NCBI RefSeq assembly: GCF_021869535.1
Contig: NW_026262593.1
Location: forward strand, 52,626,318 to 52,690,317
Source: Mytilus californianus
Lineage: Eukaryota > Mollusca > Bivalvia > Mytilida > Mytilidae
Length of the DNA: 64,000 nt
Direction: 5' to 3'
The position numbers and the translations under genes are program-made. This document shows, one piece after another, positions 11,622-22,334 of the stretch (position 1 is the stretch's first letter; the number at the start of each line of letters is the position of its first letter). The notes under the pieces are model-generated. The model did not search any database, had not been told where the DNA came from, and saw only the letters and a list, made by a program, of their open reading frames with translations.

Positions 11622-12219
11622 TCTGAAACATCTTTAAATGTAAAGCATTAACTTGGTCTCTTTTGGTTTTTGTTTTTTTGTTCTTTTTGGTATTTGGCAA
11701 ACTGGTTTTCTCCGTTCTAAGCATTACGCGTACCCGTTATTAAGTTCTAACAGTAAATTACAATTGGTCAACTTGCTAGAAAACTAAGATCTTAATACAT
11801 AAGATCATAAATAATCCCAAGGTTTCTGTTCAGTTTTGAAATGAATCCTGATTCAGGACATTGATTATAGCGAATGATCCCTTTGATATTCAAATATAAT
11901 CCCATCAAGGCATTTAATAAGCAGTGGGTATGCTAAGCTGATTTAAAATCTTTGATCTTTAAAACTTTTTTTGAATTTAATCTTTTTAAAGTTTTCATTT
12001 CTCTTTGATAACTACCTATCCCAGGATGCATCATTATCTCCCCAATTATTTTGAAATTGATTCCAACGCTCATTATTGTAACATGAAAATGCTGTCATAT
12101 TGATGTCTTATAACCTATAATTTCAATATTTAGCAGCAGAATGATGAGGTACGATTAAATGCATTAATTGATTGGTTTACGCTGATTTGTTTTTAATGGG
12201 ATAATCAAAAATCAAAAGT
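11622..12219 (+). repeat. Segmental tandem duplication, copy 2
   Basis: Partner of 10990-11550. It has several small insertions relative to copy 1, for example 'tgatgag' near 12142 and 'actaccta' near 12011. It ends in an A-run at 12220. The 60-codon minus-strand open frame at 11542-11724 crosses the junction and is not conserved in copy 1. Confidence 0.85.
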
Positions 12220-12249
12220 AAAAAAAAAAAAAAAACTCCATGCATCACA

Positions 12250-12400
12250 GACGGCTTTATTTCAAGTCAGGAATATGACAGTAGTTTTCCATTCGTTGAT
12301 GTGTTTGTGCTTTTGATTTTGCCATTTGATAAGGGTCTTTCCGTTTTGAATTTTCCATGGAGTTCGGTATTTTTGTTATTTTACTTTTTATTCAATTTAT
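12250..12400 (+). repeat. Dispersed repeat family C
   Basis: The blocks 'aagtcaggaatatgacagt', 'ttccattcgttgatgtgttt', 'tttgattttgccatttgata' and 'tttccatggagttcggta' are repeated at 38335-38475 (+) and reversed at 54371-54490. It is non-coding. Confidence 0.75.
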
Positions 12401-12487
12401 CATTGCAAGTTATAGAAGAAAAACACACTTAAATATTACTGTGAATTTAAGAATATGGTTTGCTTATTTGATTAGGGATTGGTAGCT

Positions 12488-12680
12488 GTTTGATTGATTG
12501 ATTTTTAGTGTTTAACGCCAGTTTCAGCAATATTGGCTATTGCGTTGTAGCCAGTCTTTATTTGTGGAGGAATTCGGTAAAAACCACCGACCTTCAACAG
12601 GAAAACTGGCTATTCTAGGAAATGAAGATTAGAGCTAACGTACCTGTCACGTGCGGGATTTAAACTCATATATTTGCATA
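12488..12680 (+). repeat. SINE-like mollusc dispersed repeat
   Basis: The plan is 'tttttagtgtttaacgccag', then 'tttatttgtggaggaattcgg', then 'accaccgaccttcaacagg', then 'gtgcgggatttaaactcata'. The last phrase is at the place of a tRNA-type B box. This matches a repeat type I know from many mollusc genomes, by recall and not by search. A second, older copy is at 10217. Confidence 0.65.
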
Positions 12681-12897
12681 AGGAGGACGATACTATTTAT
12701 AACAATTGAGACACAAATATACCCTGCTTTGTATTAGACAACTGCCCAAAGTTGCATTTTAACGTGCTAACACACAAAGCAACAGTTAAAAGAAAACGTC
12801 AATCTACACTTAATGGGTTGCTATCTTATTGATGTACGTCTCCATTTATTCATCTCAGAAATATGTTGTCTGAAAAGTGTCATAGTAATACTTTAAT

Positions 12898-13085
12898 ACA
12901 GCCGAGGCGCTTTGATGGCCGAGTGTTCGAAGTAATTCAATTGCAGTGATCACTTGCCCGTCAACACTAAAAGTGGAGTTCGAACTCCTCTTCGGCAAAG
13001 TGGTTTTACCTCCGATCTTGATTTACTTTAATTACTAGATTTTAGATCAGGGGTTCTCTCCGGATACTCTGTCTTCCTCAGCCAA
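12898..13085 (+). mobile_element. tRNA-derived SINE
   Basis: It begins with a tRNA-like block: GCCGAGG at the start can pair with CTTCGGC near 12992, TGGCCGAGTG near 12916 fits an A box, and GAGTTCGAACTCC near 12978 fits a B box with one extra base. The spacing from the 5' end to the A box is too long for a functional tRNA. A tail follows ('tctccggatactctgtcttcctc') that is typical of tRNA-SINE bodies. I read it as a SINE and not a tRNA gene. Confidence 0.55.
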
Positions 13086-13330
13086 TATAAAAGAGAGGCG
13101 AAAGATACCAGAGGGACATTTAAACTCATAAGTCGAAAATAAACTGACAACGCCATGGTTAAAAAAGAAAAAGACCAACAGACAAACAATAGCATACAAA
13201 ACACAACATAGAAAAATTAAGACTGAGCAACACGAACCCCACCAAAAACTGGGGGTGATTTCAGGTACTCCGGAATGGTAAGCAGATCCTGCTCCATATG
13301 TGGCACCCGTCGTGTTGCTGGATAAAGGCA
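13085..13330 (+). repeat. Dispersed repeat family B, well-preserved copy
   Basis: The ordered blocks are 'gaggcgaaagataccagagg', 'ttaaactcataagtcgaaaa', 'aaactgacaacgccatgg', 'gcaacacgaaccccaccaaa' and 'catatgtggcacccgtcgtg'. Other copies are at 38925 and 43085, with fragments at 755, 7795, 34940 (reversed) and 35860 (reversed). The overlapping open frames on both strands (13047-13530) arise from the repeat. Confidence 0.8.
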
Positions 13331-13710
13331 ACAATAGTATACCGCTGTTCGAAATTCATAAATCGATTGAGAAAAAAAAACAAATCCGGATTACAAACTA
13401 AAACTGAGGGAAACACATTAAATATAAGAGGAGAACTACGACTCAACAGAAACACAACATTGAAATGTAACACACACAGAAACGAACTATAATATAACAA
13501 TTGCCATTTTCCTGACTTGGTACAGGACATTTTAAGAAAAAAATGGTGGGTTGAACATGGTTTTGTGGCTAGCCAAACCTCCCGCTTTTATGGCAATGTT
13601 AAATATAACATTAAAATGACAGCATTACATGACAGGACTATAATACAAATAAATGGGAGAACATATAGGACAGAGAAACATACGAATAATAGCTAACAAA
13701 AGGTACCGGG
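13325..13710 (+). repeat. Dispersed repeat adjoining family B
   Basis: It continues from family B: 'ataccgctgttcgaaattca', 'aaactgagggaaacaca' and 'cctgacttggtacagg', then 'aaatggtgggttgaacatgg'. The second half recurs at 54487-54680. No protein is encoded. It is probably the body of the same compound element as family B. Confidence 0.65.
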
Positions 13711-13885
13711 TTTAGAATTTAATACGCAAGACGCGCGTTTCGTCCACACAAGACTTAACCAGTGACGCTCAGATCAAACAAGTTTGAAAGCCAAAACAAG
13801 TACAAGATGAAGAGCATTGAGGACCAAAAGTTCCAAAAAGTTGTGCCAAATACGGCTAAGGTTATTTGTCTGGGATAAAAAAAAT
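13711..13885 (+). repeat. Dispersed repeat family E (ACGCGCGTTTCGTC type)
   Basis: The core 'gacgcgcgtttcgtccacac', then 'agtgacgctcagatca', 'agagcattgaggaccaaaag' and 'gccaaatacggctaagg'. A second copy is at 38083-38268. I recognise it as a repeat characteristic of Mytilus. Confidence 0.75.
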
Positions 13886-15985
13886 TCTTAGTATTTAGAA
13901 TAGTTCATACTTTTGAAAATAGTAAATGTATAAAAATGACTATATAATAGATATACATGATAACACAGAAGTGGTGACCAACTACAGAATAAAAACGGAT
14001 ACATAAAACAACATAAACCAGCACATAAAAATTCACAGCCGAGCTAGCCAAAGAGATCAACGCAAAAAAAGATGACGTCACATTTGAATTTCTGAAATTT
14101 ACCCAAAATAGGATAGAATTAGGATAGAATTCAAGATTTGGTTTAAAATACTCATATAACATTTATTAATAACAATGAAAATTACATTACTAATTATTAT
14201 AAAATGTGGTAGTAATTAGATAATTAATTGTATCATCTAGCTATGTCGGTGTTTCTTCTAAATCAAGCTGTAAACCAAATACAACGTATAAATTTAGTTC
14301 TGGGTACTATGGTATAGAAATGAAGGAGGCATAAAACACCAACAATCAATCAATTTAAATGCAGCGTGTGTGATGGACCAGCAGTAAAAATCAACATGTA
14401 GGTGTTAGTAATACATAAAATGGACAACATAAATCCCAAGAAATACTTGTTCAGACAGTTTAGTGGTCCACATTAGTTCCGTAGTCCACTGTAACCCCTA
14501 ATGCCCTGCTCTACTGAATATTCCGAAGTAAGCAATACACATGAGCTATATATATAACATTGATAGAAAGTATATGCTTCTAATTCTCTTCTCAATTTAC
14601 AACTCCCATTTGCAAAATAGACTGTAGACGGTGTTAATACATACTAATCTTTAAACTTTTAATGTCGATATTAAATATCAATCTTCCTTTGCATCCTGGT
14701 AAAAAGTACTTATAAGAAATACATGCACCTCATTTATTGATTCCATTTATTCTGAGTGAAATTAATCTGGTTTTAGAGATTTTTAGGCTAAAAATTTAAC
14801 AAGCTGCGTGTTATTTCTAACTCTAGCGGTCGGTTCGACTTACTTCTTGTTTCTCCCGAGAACATCTTTTGTATTGATATGACACACATTATTAAGCCGT
14901 ATGAATGTCCCCGTGGACAAACATCTAGACGAAGAAATCCCGTTACAAGTAAAATAAACATATGGTACAGATTTCAGTGCAATCAACAAAAGGAATCTTG
15001 TGTAATAGTAAAAACTGTTTGGCGTCTTTTAATTCTTGATAATTGATGACGTCTTTGTCTGTAACGCCTCATAATATCTCGGTAGCATGCTCATTTCGAA
15101 TGCTGGAGGTCGTTAATACATCCCTGATCATATCAAAGCGCGAACTTTAATGACTTGACAATATAATTGTAATCTGGAAGGAACACGGCTTTTTGAAATA
15201 ATAACATTAAGAAACAAAGACCGGTTGGTTTGGAGTTATAGTAATGGGTCCGAAAGAAATATAATTATTCCTGCTTTATATGACATTGTGAGTCTAGACG
15301 TTAAAATCCGTTTCCGCCCGATGGTTAAGTATAGACCAGAGATAGTGATAGCTTTAAGATATTATCATCATGTCATTGATATGCATATACTATTTTGCCG
15401 CTAGATGTCAAACAGCTATGACTTTATCATTTTGTATGAGACAAAATTGAATTTAAAGATTACCAAATTAAGCACAGTGAAAATGGCATAATTATGTAGG
15501 AAAAAAAATTAAAATAAAAAAAAATCCAAGGTTTATAAACCACTCGTCTAAACTCGACCGATTCCGTTAGAGTAACGAATTCACCCGAGGATCGCCGATT
15601 GATGTATAAATAATCCAGTTCGGATTTGTATCTGAGTTAAGGTACATAACTCTTAAAACTCACTGATATGTTTACATCAACCATTTTTATAAATATATTC
15701 TAAGCTTCAAAGTATCAGAAATTCTGTGTCAAATGAATGTTTAAAGGGCAATGATAACACTGTCTTTTAACGGTGTAAATTCAGTAATTAAAATTATTAT
15801 TGACGTCAATGCAAACCTATGTCTTGCATTAAACTTATACCTGGTTAACCTTAAGGAATCAGATGCTTTCATATATCATTCACTAAATTACAAATGTAAC
15901 ACCATCTTTTGCAACAATAAAAACACCTTAGGGTCATGCGGCATTATTTTGTGCCATTTACATGGCCTGGTATACATACACATTT
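13886..15985. other. No recognisable gene
   Basis: About 2.1 kb of AT-rich, apparently unique DNA. The open frames at 13905-14162 (minus) and 15751-16008 (plus) have low-complexity composition and no convincing splice sites. The interval 15540-15640 is GC-richer than its surroundings but shows no codon structure. Confidence 0.4.
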
Positions 15986-16262
15986 TTGCATTTTTGCGCC
16001 TGTCCTAAGTCAGGAGCCTCTGGCCTTTGTTAGTCTTGTATCATTTTTAATTTTAGTTTCCTGTGTATAATTTGGAGTTTAGTATGACGTCCATTATCAC
16101 TGAACTAGTATACATATTTGTTTAGGGGCCAGCTGAAGGACGCCTCCGGGTGCGGGAGTTTCCCGCTGCATTGAAGACCCATTGGTGGCCTTCGGCTGTT
16201 GTCTGCTCTATGGTCGGGTTGTTGTCTCTTTGACACATTCCCCATTTCCATTCTCAATTTTA
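15986..16262 (-). repeat. Dispersed repeat family F
   Basis: It shares the phrase 'cctgtcctaagtcaggagcct' with family A at one end. It then diverges into its own body: 'ggggccagctgaaggacgcc', 'ggtcgggttgttgtctcttt' and 'gacacattccccatttccat'. This is a mussel repeat by recall. It is non-coding. Confidence 0.65.
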
Positions 16263-16990
16263 CAATACATTAGCACAGAATTCCTACATCGACCCCATTA
16301 CTTTTCCATCTTGCAGTAGAAAAAAATAAAGGCATTCAGAATTCATTTTTTTTTTTATTTTTCAAACCCTTGGTTTGATCCATCGATCTGATCAACAAAT
16401 ATTCATAGTAAACATTATCGACTAAGCAAGGGAGCACTGGTCTTAAATGTTACCCATAAATCAGTTTCCAATTTGGGGTGGTCCTTGATATTGGTATATT
16501 TATTTACTGAATTTATCCTTACAAGCGCATTGCTGATTTTACGTTAACTTTGTCTCCTTTAACGAAGGTTTATCCCCCACAAACGAAAATAATATATATT
16601 TGTCGAAGATTGCCCTGTGCCTGAGGCTTGCTGTAAATTAGCAAAGTACATTACATGTTATTGCAGTGATTTTAAAATTAGACGTTTAGCAAATTGATAT
16701 TCTGCTTCTTATTGGTAATAAGCAATTTATAAAGAAATTGACAACAATTGCCTAATTTTGACATCTCGACAAAATATAAACACAAACACGTTAAGAAGAA
16801 CGTATCCTTGACATTTAGGATTAAAGTTGATACATTTGAATTGATGCACGTTTGAAGCAAATTACTACTTTTTCCGGAAAGTGTATTTTCAACAAACATA
16901 TGTCATAGTTTGGTACATGTATTATCAACTTCTGTTTGGCATAGTCTGGAATGAACTTCTATTTCACAAATTCTGTCTATTATAATCAAA
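16263..16990. other. No recognisable gene
   Basis: AT-rich DNA. The minus-strand 73-codon frame at 16678-16899 has no supporting splice sites or motif. Confidence 0.4.
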
Positions 16991-17215
16991 TTTATCCTGC
17001 AATTCGCTAACTATTGTACAAATAACAGGTACACAAATAAATGTTTGCCTTATTTGTACTTAAAACAAATAAAGTTTCATGTTACTACGCTTCCAAATTT
17101 AACAAACGGTAATGTGAAAATTTCTATTTTGTGTTGCAGTTAATTTTTGGGTCCTCTTCGCGGTCCGCGTTTAAATATGTCGATTTCTTTGAAAAATCAG
17201 AGACAACTATTTTGA
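16990..17215 (+). repeat. Long-range inverted repeat pair, left member
   Basis: The segment is the reverse-strand counterpart of 41762-41970. Shared blocks are 'acaaataacaggtacacaaa' and 'ggtcctcttcgcggtccgcg', followed by a near-identical 'atgtcgatttctttgaaaaa'. A splice-acceptor-like tract ends TTGCAG at 17141. It has no open reading frame of note. Confidence 0.75.
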
Positions 17216-18330
17216 TTGAAGGACTAAACCGTTTAAAGTTCCGGGTGTAAATTGCAGGAAAAAAACAATATATGTACATTGTCGGAAATATAAAATGTAT
17301 TGGAACTCGCTACGAAACAGGAGAAAAGCTGGGCAAGACTCGCTTTTCGTCCTGTTTCAAAAGCTCGAATTAATAAATTTATATATTTTTTGATGGGTAC
17401 ATATACTGTATATATATATTTTTATATATATAGATTTGTATACGCTGAGTAATCCCGCTACTTCTGGATTGCGGAAGGCCTACCTAATTTTCGTCGTTTG
17501 ATTTTTATCGACTTTAAATAACAAATTTAGAAGAAACTGACCATACCTCTTTTCGTCTTTCTTTCGAGATTTTTTGAAGCAGTTATCTTTCGTTTTACTA
17601 TCACCTCTGCATATTTTCTCTACATTTCATATCTTTGATTCCGTGCAAATTCCGCCTTAAATATCATGATTCTAAACACTGCAAATATCGCATGATGAAA
17701 ACAATTTCATTTTTTTTTTCTTTCTGAACATTATTGCCAGAAGGTACAGATATTGTATATGAAATATTTGTTGAGAATAGACTAAATTATAAGATTTATG
17801 ACACTTTTCGCATGCTGGAAATGAGAAATCTCCAACAAATTGATTATCATGATTATATTGTAATGTCATAGGGCCATTAGTTGTCCTTGAAAGCAACAGC
17901 TGCTTTTGTGTTGGAAACTTGACGATTTTTCTTAAGGCTTGGCAAGTATCGACGTGATTGCAAATTGAACAGGTAAATACTGTTTATGTCTTTTGTAATT
18001 TCTTTATAAAAGTCGTCAAATTGAATAAGACCAACCTTGATGACAAACGACACAAATTCCATGACAATAAAAGATAGATCTGACAGTTAACTCATAAAAA
18101 GATATCCCGCCCCGCATTTCGATTATTTTCTCTTTAAAATGTTTGACCTGGATTATATTCATTTAATAACATCCTCAGGTAGTGTTCTTCGTGTAAAGTT
18201 CTATTAACATCCAACGAGCCGTTCAGGGGAGTTGTACTTTAGAGAAATTGCAATATCGAAGAAGTAAGCAAGTCGATTATCGCCCCTTTCATTTAAGTAG
18301 TTTGCTACAACTGTGGAAAGTTTCATCAAT
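17216..18330. other. No confirmed gene; possible coding remnant on the minus strand
   Basis: A minus-strand frame from 18062 to 17877 (starts MEFVSFVIKVGL) runs into another frame (17896-17672) that would continue it after a one-base shift. The predicted peptides look moderately protein-like but contain no domain I recognise and lack clear splice sites. TA-rich tracts occur at 17400-17435. Confidence 0.3.
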
Positions 18331-18332
18331 AT

Positions 18333-19033
18333 CTGAGGGTCTGGATGGGGGTCGTTCATTTCTTTATTCTTTTATAGAATAAAGATGAGAATGGAAACGG
18401 GGAAGGTGTCCAAGAGACTGTTTTTCTCTATACTTTATCTATTTTGTCCATTATTCTCTATACTTTATCTATTTTGCCCATTAGTCTCTATTCTTTGTCT
18501 ATTTTGTCCATTAGTCTCTATACTTTATCTATTTTGCCCATTAGTCTCTATTCTTTATCTATTTTGTCCATTATTCTCTATACTTTATCTATTTTGCCCA
18601 TTAGTCTCTATTCTTTATCTATTTTGTCCATTATTCTCTATACTTTATCTATTTTGTCCATTAGTCTCCATACTTTATCTATTTTGCCCATTAGTCTCTA
18701 TTCTTTATCTATTTTGTCCATATGATTAGTCTCCATACTTTATCTATTTTGCCCATTAGTCTCTATTCTTTATCTATTTTGTCCATTATTCCCTATACTT
18801 TATCTATTTTGTCCATTATTCTCTATTCTTTATCTATTTTGTCCATTATTCTCTATACTTTATCTATTTTGCCCATTAGTCTCTATTCTTTATATTTTAG
18901 CACCTCATTATTCTCTAATCTTTATTGTTGTTTGCGTATTTAAATTTTTTTCTCTTATCTTAATTTTTTTGCCCTTTATTCTGCACACTTTGTCCATCAT
19001 TCTCAATTTTGTAAACCCTATCCACCGCTCATA
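18333..19033 (+). mobile_element. GAGGGTCTG element with expanded minisatellite
   Basis: Its left end 'tgagggtctggatgggg' matches the ends of the 7162, 26589 and 42110 elements. Its right end ('gtaaaccctatccaccgctc') is a diverged counterpart of 'gtaaaccccattcagaccctc'. Between them the usual few 30-bp units have expanded to about sixteen. It is the largest member of the family in the window. Confidence 0.7.
18421..18900 (+). repeat. 30-bp minisatellite, about 16 units, 60-bp higher order
   Basis: The unit is approximately TTANTCTCTATNCTTTATCT followed by ATTTTGYCCA. Units alternate between 'tatact/tgtcca' and 'tattct/tgccca' types, so the true period is often 60 bp, implying expansion as dimers. 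A six-base interruption lies at 18721-18726. Because 30 is divisible by three, open frames (18385-18729, 18444-18725, 18722-18943) are generated automatically. Their decapeptide repeats are not evidence of a protein. Confidence 0.95.
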
Positions 19034-19734
19034 TCTGTTTATTTGTTCAGCAGGGTAATACACTTTCAAGGCACACGCATAGACGAACGAACAGGGCGAT
19101 TCATATATGCACGCCATAATAACCTTGTTTGCTGGTGGTATATAAACAGAAATGCATATAGCAGACACAATTTTAGCAAGTGTGTCAATTTGGTACAAAA
19201 GCACAGCAAAATAATCAGAATAAGTAATTTTTTTACAATAGTTAAATTGGTTCCTCAAATCAAGGCTCATTACTCAAATGCTACTCATTTCATGTATTGT
19301 GATAAGATTTTGCTATCACTGTAGATTATAATTTAATTTCTAATTTGAAAAGAAGATGTTGGGTATAAGAAATAAGACGGAAAGCCAACGACACAAAATC
19401 ACATCTAAAGGTCTAATGTTCAACAATATACATATATATTTTCACATCATGTAAAGCTTTAAATCTCCCAGAGTTTAGAAAACATATGTAATTAAATATA
19501 ACAGGAAGTATATAAATTTGCAATCAACATCATATTCATCAAAAACGACGAGAAAAAAAAACTTATGGAATAATTTTGAGTACTTTGCTAATTTACTTAG
19601 CGGCCATATTGCCTTATCATGATGACAGCCATTTTAGAAGAATTATACATGCCCCTAAAATAAATATGCATATTCATGAGTCGCATCATCAATTTGTCCG
19701 CATATACAATGTAGGCGAATTGTACATTTGTTTT
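19034..19734. other. No recognisable gene
   Basis: Two long open frames overlap on opposite strands (19043-19324 plus and 18908-19270 minus). Neither has a recognisable motif, and the minus one runs into the minisatellite element. I treat both as chance. Confidence 0.4.
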
Positions 19735-20022
19735 TCCCTCTGTTCGTGTACCAAGTCAGGAGCCTGTAGTTCAGTGGTTGTCGTTGGTTAATGTCTGTCA
19801 TATTGGTTTTTCGTTAATTGTTTTGTTATGAATTAGGCCGTTAGTTTTCTCAATTGAATTGTTTCATATTTTTCATGTAGGGGCTTTTTAAAGCCGACTA
19901 TACGGTATAGGTTTTTTCTCATTGTTGAAGGCCGTACGGTCGCCTATAATTGCTTTCATCCATTTTATTTGAACTTTGGTGGATAGTTGTCTCATTGACA
20001 ATCATACCTCATCTCCTTATTT
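19735..20022 (-). repeat. Dispersed repeat family A, diverged reversed copy
   Basis: Contains 'accaagtcaggagcctgtagttcagtggttg', 'ggccgttagttttctc', 'aaggccgtacggtcgcctata' and 'gatagttgtctcattgacaatcatacctcatctcctta', the family blocks in reverse order. It is closer to the 43545 and 57282 subfamily than to the 24482 copy. Confidence 0.75.
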
Positions 20023-20512
20023 TCATCTTGACAACTTTGAAAACTTTCAGACTTTACAATTTTAAATTCGGAGGCGGAACCGTAGTATAATTGCTATATA
20101 AAATAACGAAAAAATTTTATCTTGCCTTTTTTCTCGGGTTTTCGACCAAATTCTTTTAAAAACATGATTTTACCTTAGAATTACATAGCATATTTGTACA
20201 CATCCGCCAAAAGAAAGTTTTAAAAGACACATTAGTTTTAGATCCAAGACGGAAAATGTCTTGATTATCCGCAAATTTTATATAATATATATTTTTCAAT
20301 CTATAACTAAGTGAAGTAATCCAAATAAAAAGGCTGACGTCACGTTGTGCAAATCCAAGGAATAAAGTATCTAAGATTTTGACATTTGACAAGAAACAAA
20401 TAATAAACAAAAAAACAGGAAAGGCCAAAAAATAAAAAATAAAACACTCAAGAGGACCGAGGCAACTGAACAATGCATTTTGATAATCTTGCTTATCTTA
20501 TATACGGGGGCG
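20023..20512. other. No recognisable gene
   Basis: A 105-codon minus-strand frame (20156-20473) is rich in Phe, Leu and Ile as expected from reading AT-rich DNA. No domain or splice site supports it. Confidence 0.4.
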
Positions 20513-20610
20513 TTACATACGACGCCCGTGAAGGTAGCCTGTTCTCTGCACGTTAAAAAACCCTTTCAACAACTCTTTGATGAGTCAGTAGGTGGTCTGT
20601 TTTCTGTGTA
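20513..20610 (+). repeat. Dispersed repeat with ACGTTAAA core, second copy
   Basis: The phrase 'gttctctgcacgttaaaaaaccctttcaacaactctttgatg' matches 4795-4845 and 60985-61030. Confidence 0.65.
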
Positions 20611-21280
20611 CTGTTAATCGTCTGTTAATCTTTCGTTTTTCTTTTTGTCTGTGTTCCTTCGTTTATGGTTTGATGGTTTGTAATTCCTGCCTTGTTATCT
20701 TCTAATGTTGGATAAAATTTTCGCCTATACGAACCGAAATCTGTATCGGAATTGTACATTTTTGACTGGGCTATACACAAGGTTATATGTGTTACCTGTC
20801 GCCTGGCGGAAAATGAGTACCGGAAGGTAGTAAAATAAATTTACGGTTTTCAATTTATCACATAGACTATATGGATTGGTGTTCTAGAATTAAAAAGAGC
20901 TTAGACAAAATGTCCATAAAAAGGGCTAGGGTAGATAGGGAGACGGGAAGCAGAACTATATGTTAAGCCTTGTTCAAGTTGAAATATAATTTTAATCTAT
21001 AACTAGTAGTACAGAAATCTACTTGATTTAGCCTGTGTAGAATAAAGTTGGATTACCTTGACATTAATCTTTTTCGTATAAGTTTAATTTACTCTGACAG
21101 AATAAAATTTGGTATTTGAAATATTATAAAGTAGTCGTTGTTTAATATTTCATTCGTGCTATCAAGTAATTTCAAGGTTTTAAAATTACTTAAAATCATT
21201 GCTCTATATATTGGTAATTACATCACAAAATTGATTTGTTCAATTTCTATTGACATTTGTTTTGCAATGCAATTTACCTT
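20611..21280. other. No recognisable gene
   Basis: AT-rich DNA leading into the tandem array at 21282. Nothing was recognised. Confidence 0.4.
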
Positions 21281-21281
21281 T

Positions 21282-21655
21282 ACATGGAAAAACGATTGCG
21301 TCAATGTAAGAACTTGTTAAAATGATACGTGGAATACATTGTGACGACGCAAAGCATTTCCACAGACTAGTATCAAAATAATAGGAGTCTTGGGGTTAAT
21401 GCACATGGAAAAGCGATTGCAATTGTCAATGTGAGAACTTGTTAAAATTATGCGCGGAATACATTGTGACGACGCAAAGCATTTTCATAGACTGGTATTA
21501 AAATAGTAGGAGGCATGGGGTTAATGCACATGGAAAAGCGATTGCAATTGTCAATGTACGAACTTGTTAAAATGATACGTGGAATACATTGTGACAACGC
21601 AAAGCATTTTCACAGACTGGTATTAAAATAATAGGCGTGGGGTTAATGTCCATGC
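21282..21655 (+). repeat. Tandem repeat, three ~123-bp units
   Basis: Units start with ACATGGAAAARCGATTGC at 21282, 21403 and 21528 (periods 121 and 125). All contain 'gaacttgttaaaat', 'ggaatacattgtgac' and 'acgcaaagcattt', and end 'ggggttaatg'. Units are highly similar, so the amplification is recent. No coding potential is conserved. Confidence 0.95.
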
Positions 21656-21831
21656 TACAATGGGTTATTCAGAATAGAGAATTATGGAGGTTAGAGAAAT
21701 ACGGGCAAGGAAATAAAGAAGAAATATTTCACCCGTTTCTTAGACTCGTGCAAAAACAGCTGAAATAAAGAGACACTAAACACATATTGCCTAGTATGTA
21801 TATGTAGCTATTTATTCCGCTTTCTACGATC

Positions 21832-22030
21832 AATCATTATTAGGTTAGGTATACTACCCTCCTTTCGGAGTAGTGTAGTCCTACAGACAGATAGATTGGT
21901 TGTCCGTCTGACTAGTCTACTATCAAAGGAGGGTAGACGACCTTACTCAATAATGACTTCACGGTTCAGCTAGCAAGCAAGCTAACCAAAGCTATTACCT
22001 TTACCTACACACTCAAGGCATTTTGCTGTA
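21832..22030 (+). mobile_element. Foldback MITE, left-truncated copy
   Basis: It matches the complete element at 44151-44421 from 'aatcattattaggt' to the right terminus 'ggcattttgctgta'. It lacks the left arm of about 80 bp, so it is a broken copy. Internal pairs such as TATACTACCCTCC with GGAGGGTAGA are still present. Confidence 0.85.
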
Positions 22031-22278
22031 ACTGACGACAGAGAACATGTGTATTTATTGTGTTTGCTCTCTGGTGATTATCTAGACGTGTTATGCGTGT
22101 CTGTATTATATTCGAATCGCATGCACTTGTAACGCCATAATTGTTTGCCCCCATTTAGCATAAAAGTTTAGTTTGAGTGATAAAACTATTGTCAAAATTG
22201 AAATATATTCTGTAGAATTCAGTTCTGTTACATCATAATATTTAATTTAATTTAATTTCATCTGATTTGTATTTACAG

Positions 22279-22334
22279 TGAATACATTATAGTACGGTTG
22301 GATCATCAGATAGAAGATCTGGAAAACATATTGC
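22279..22334 (+). CDS. Candidate internal exon of an unrecognised gene
   Basis: The 56-bp interval is preceded by a good acceptor (TTTGTATTTACAG) and followed by a consensus donor (GTAAGTAG). Only one frame makes sense as an internal exon: one base completes a codon, then EYIIVRLDHQIEDLENIL, then one base is left over. The peptide looks amphipathic and helix-forming. If the donor were ignored, the frame would hit a stop two codons later, as expected for a true boundary. No partner exon was identified in the window and the protein is not recognised. A 56-bp open interval can occur by chance, so this rests mainly on the paired splice sites. Confidence 0.4.

Noticed and set aside
12902-13000. 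Functional tRNA gene
   Set aside because: The spacing between the 5' end and the A box is too long and the B box has an extra base. A SINE-like tail follows. It was annotated as a SINE instead.
17672-18062. Two minus-strand frames that could be one frameshifted coding region
   Set aside because: The peptides are plausible but have no domain, no start context and no splice sites. Kept only as a remark in the region entry.
18385-18943. Three long open frames encoding decapeptide repeats
   Set aside because: They are the automatic result of a 30-bp minisatellite whose period is divisible by three. All have the same origin and none has a start context or flanking coding sequence.
19043-19324. 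93-codon + frame overlapping a 120-codon minus frame
   Set aside because: Opposite-strand overlap without motifs. The minus frame extends into the minisatellite element, so both look like chance.
20156-20473. 105-codon minus-strand hydrophobic frame
   Set aside because: Phe/Leu/Ile-rich composition is what AT-rich DNA gives by chance. No signal peptide logic, domain or splice site was seen.
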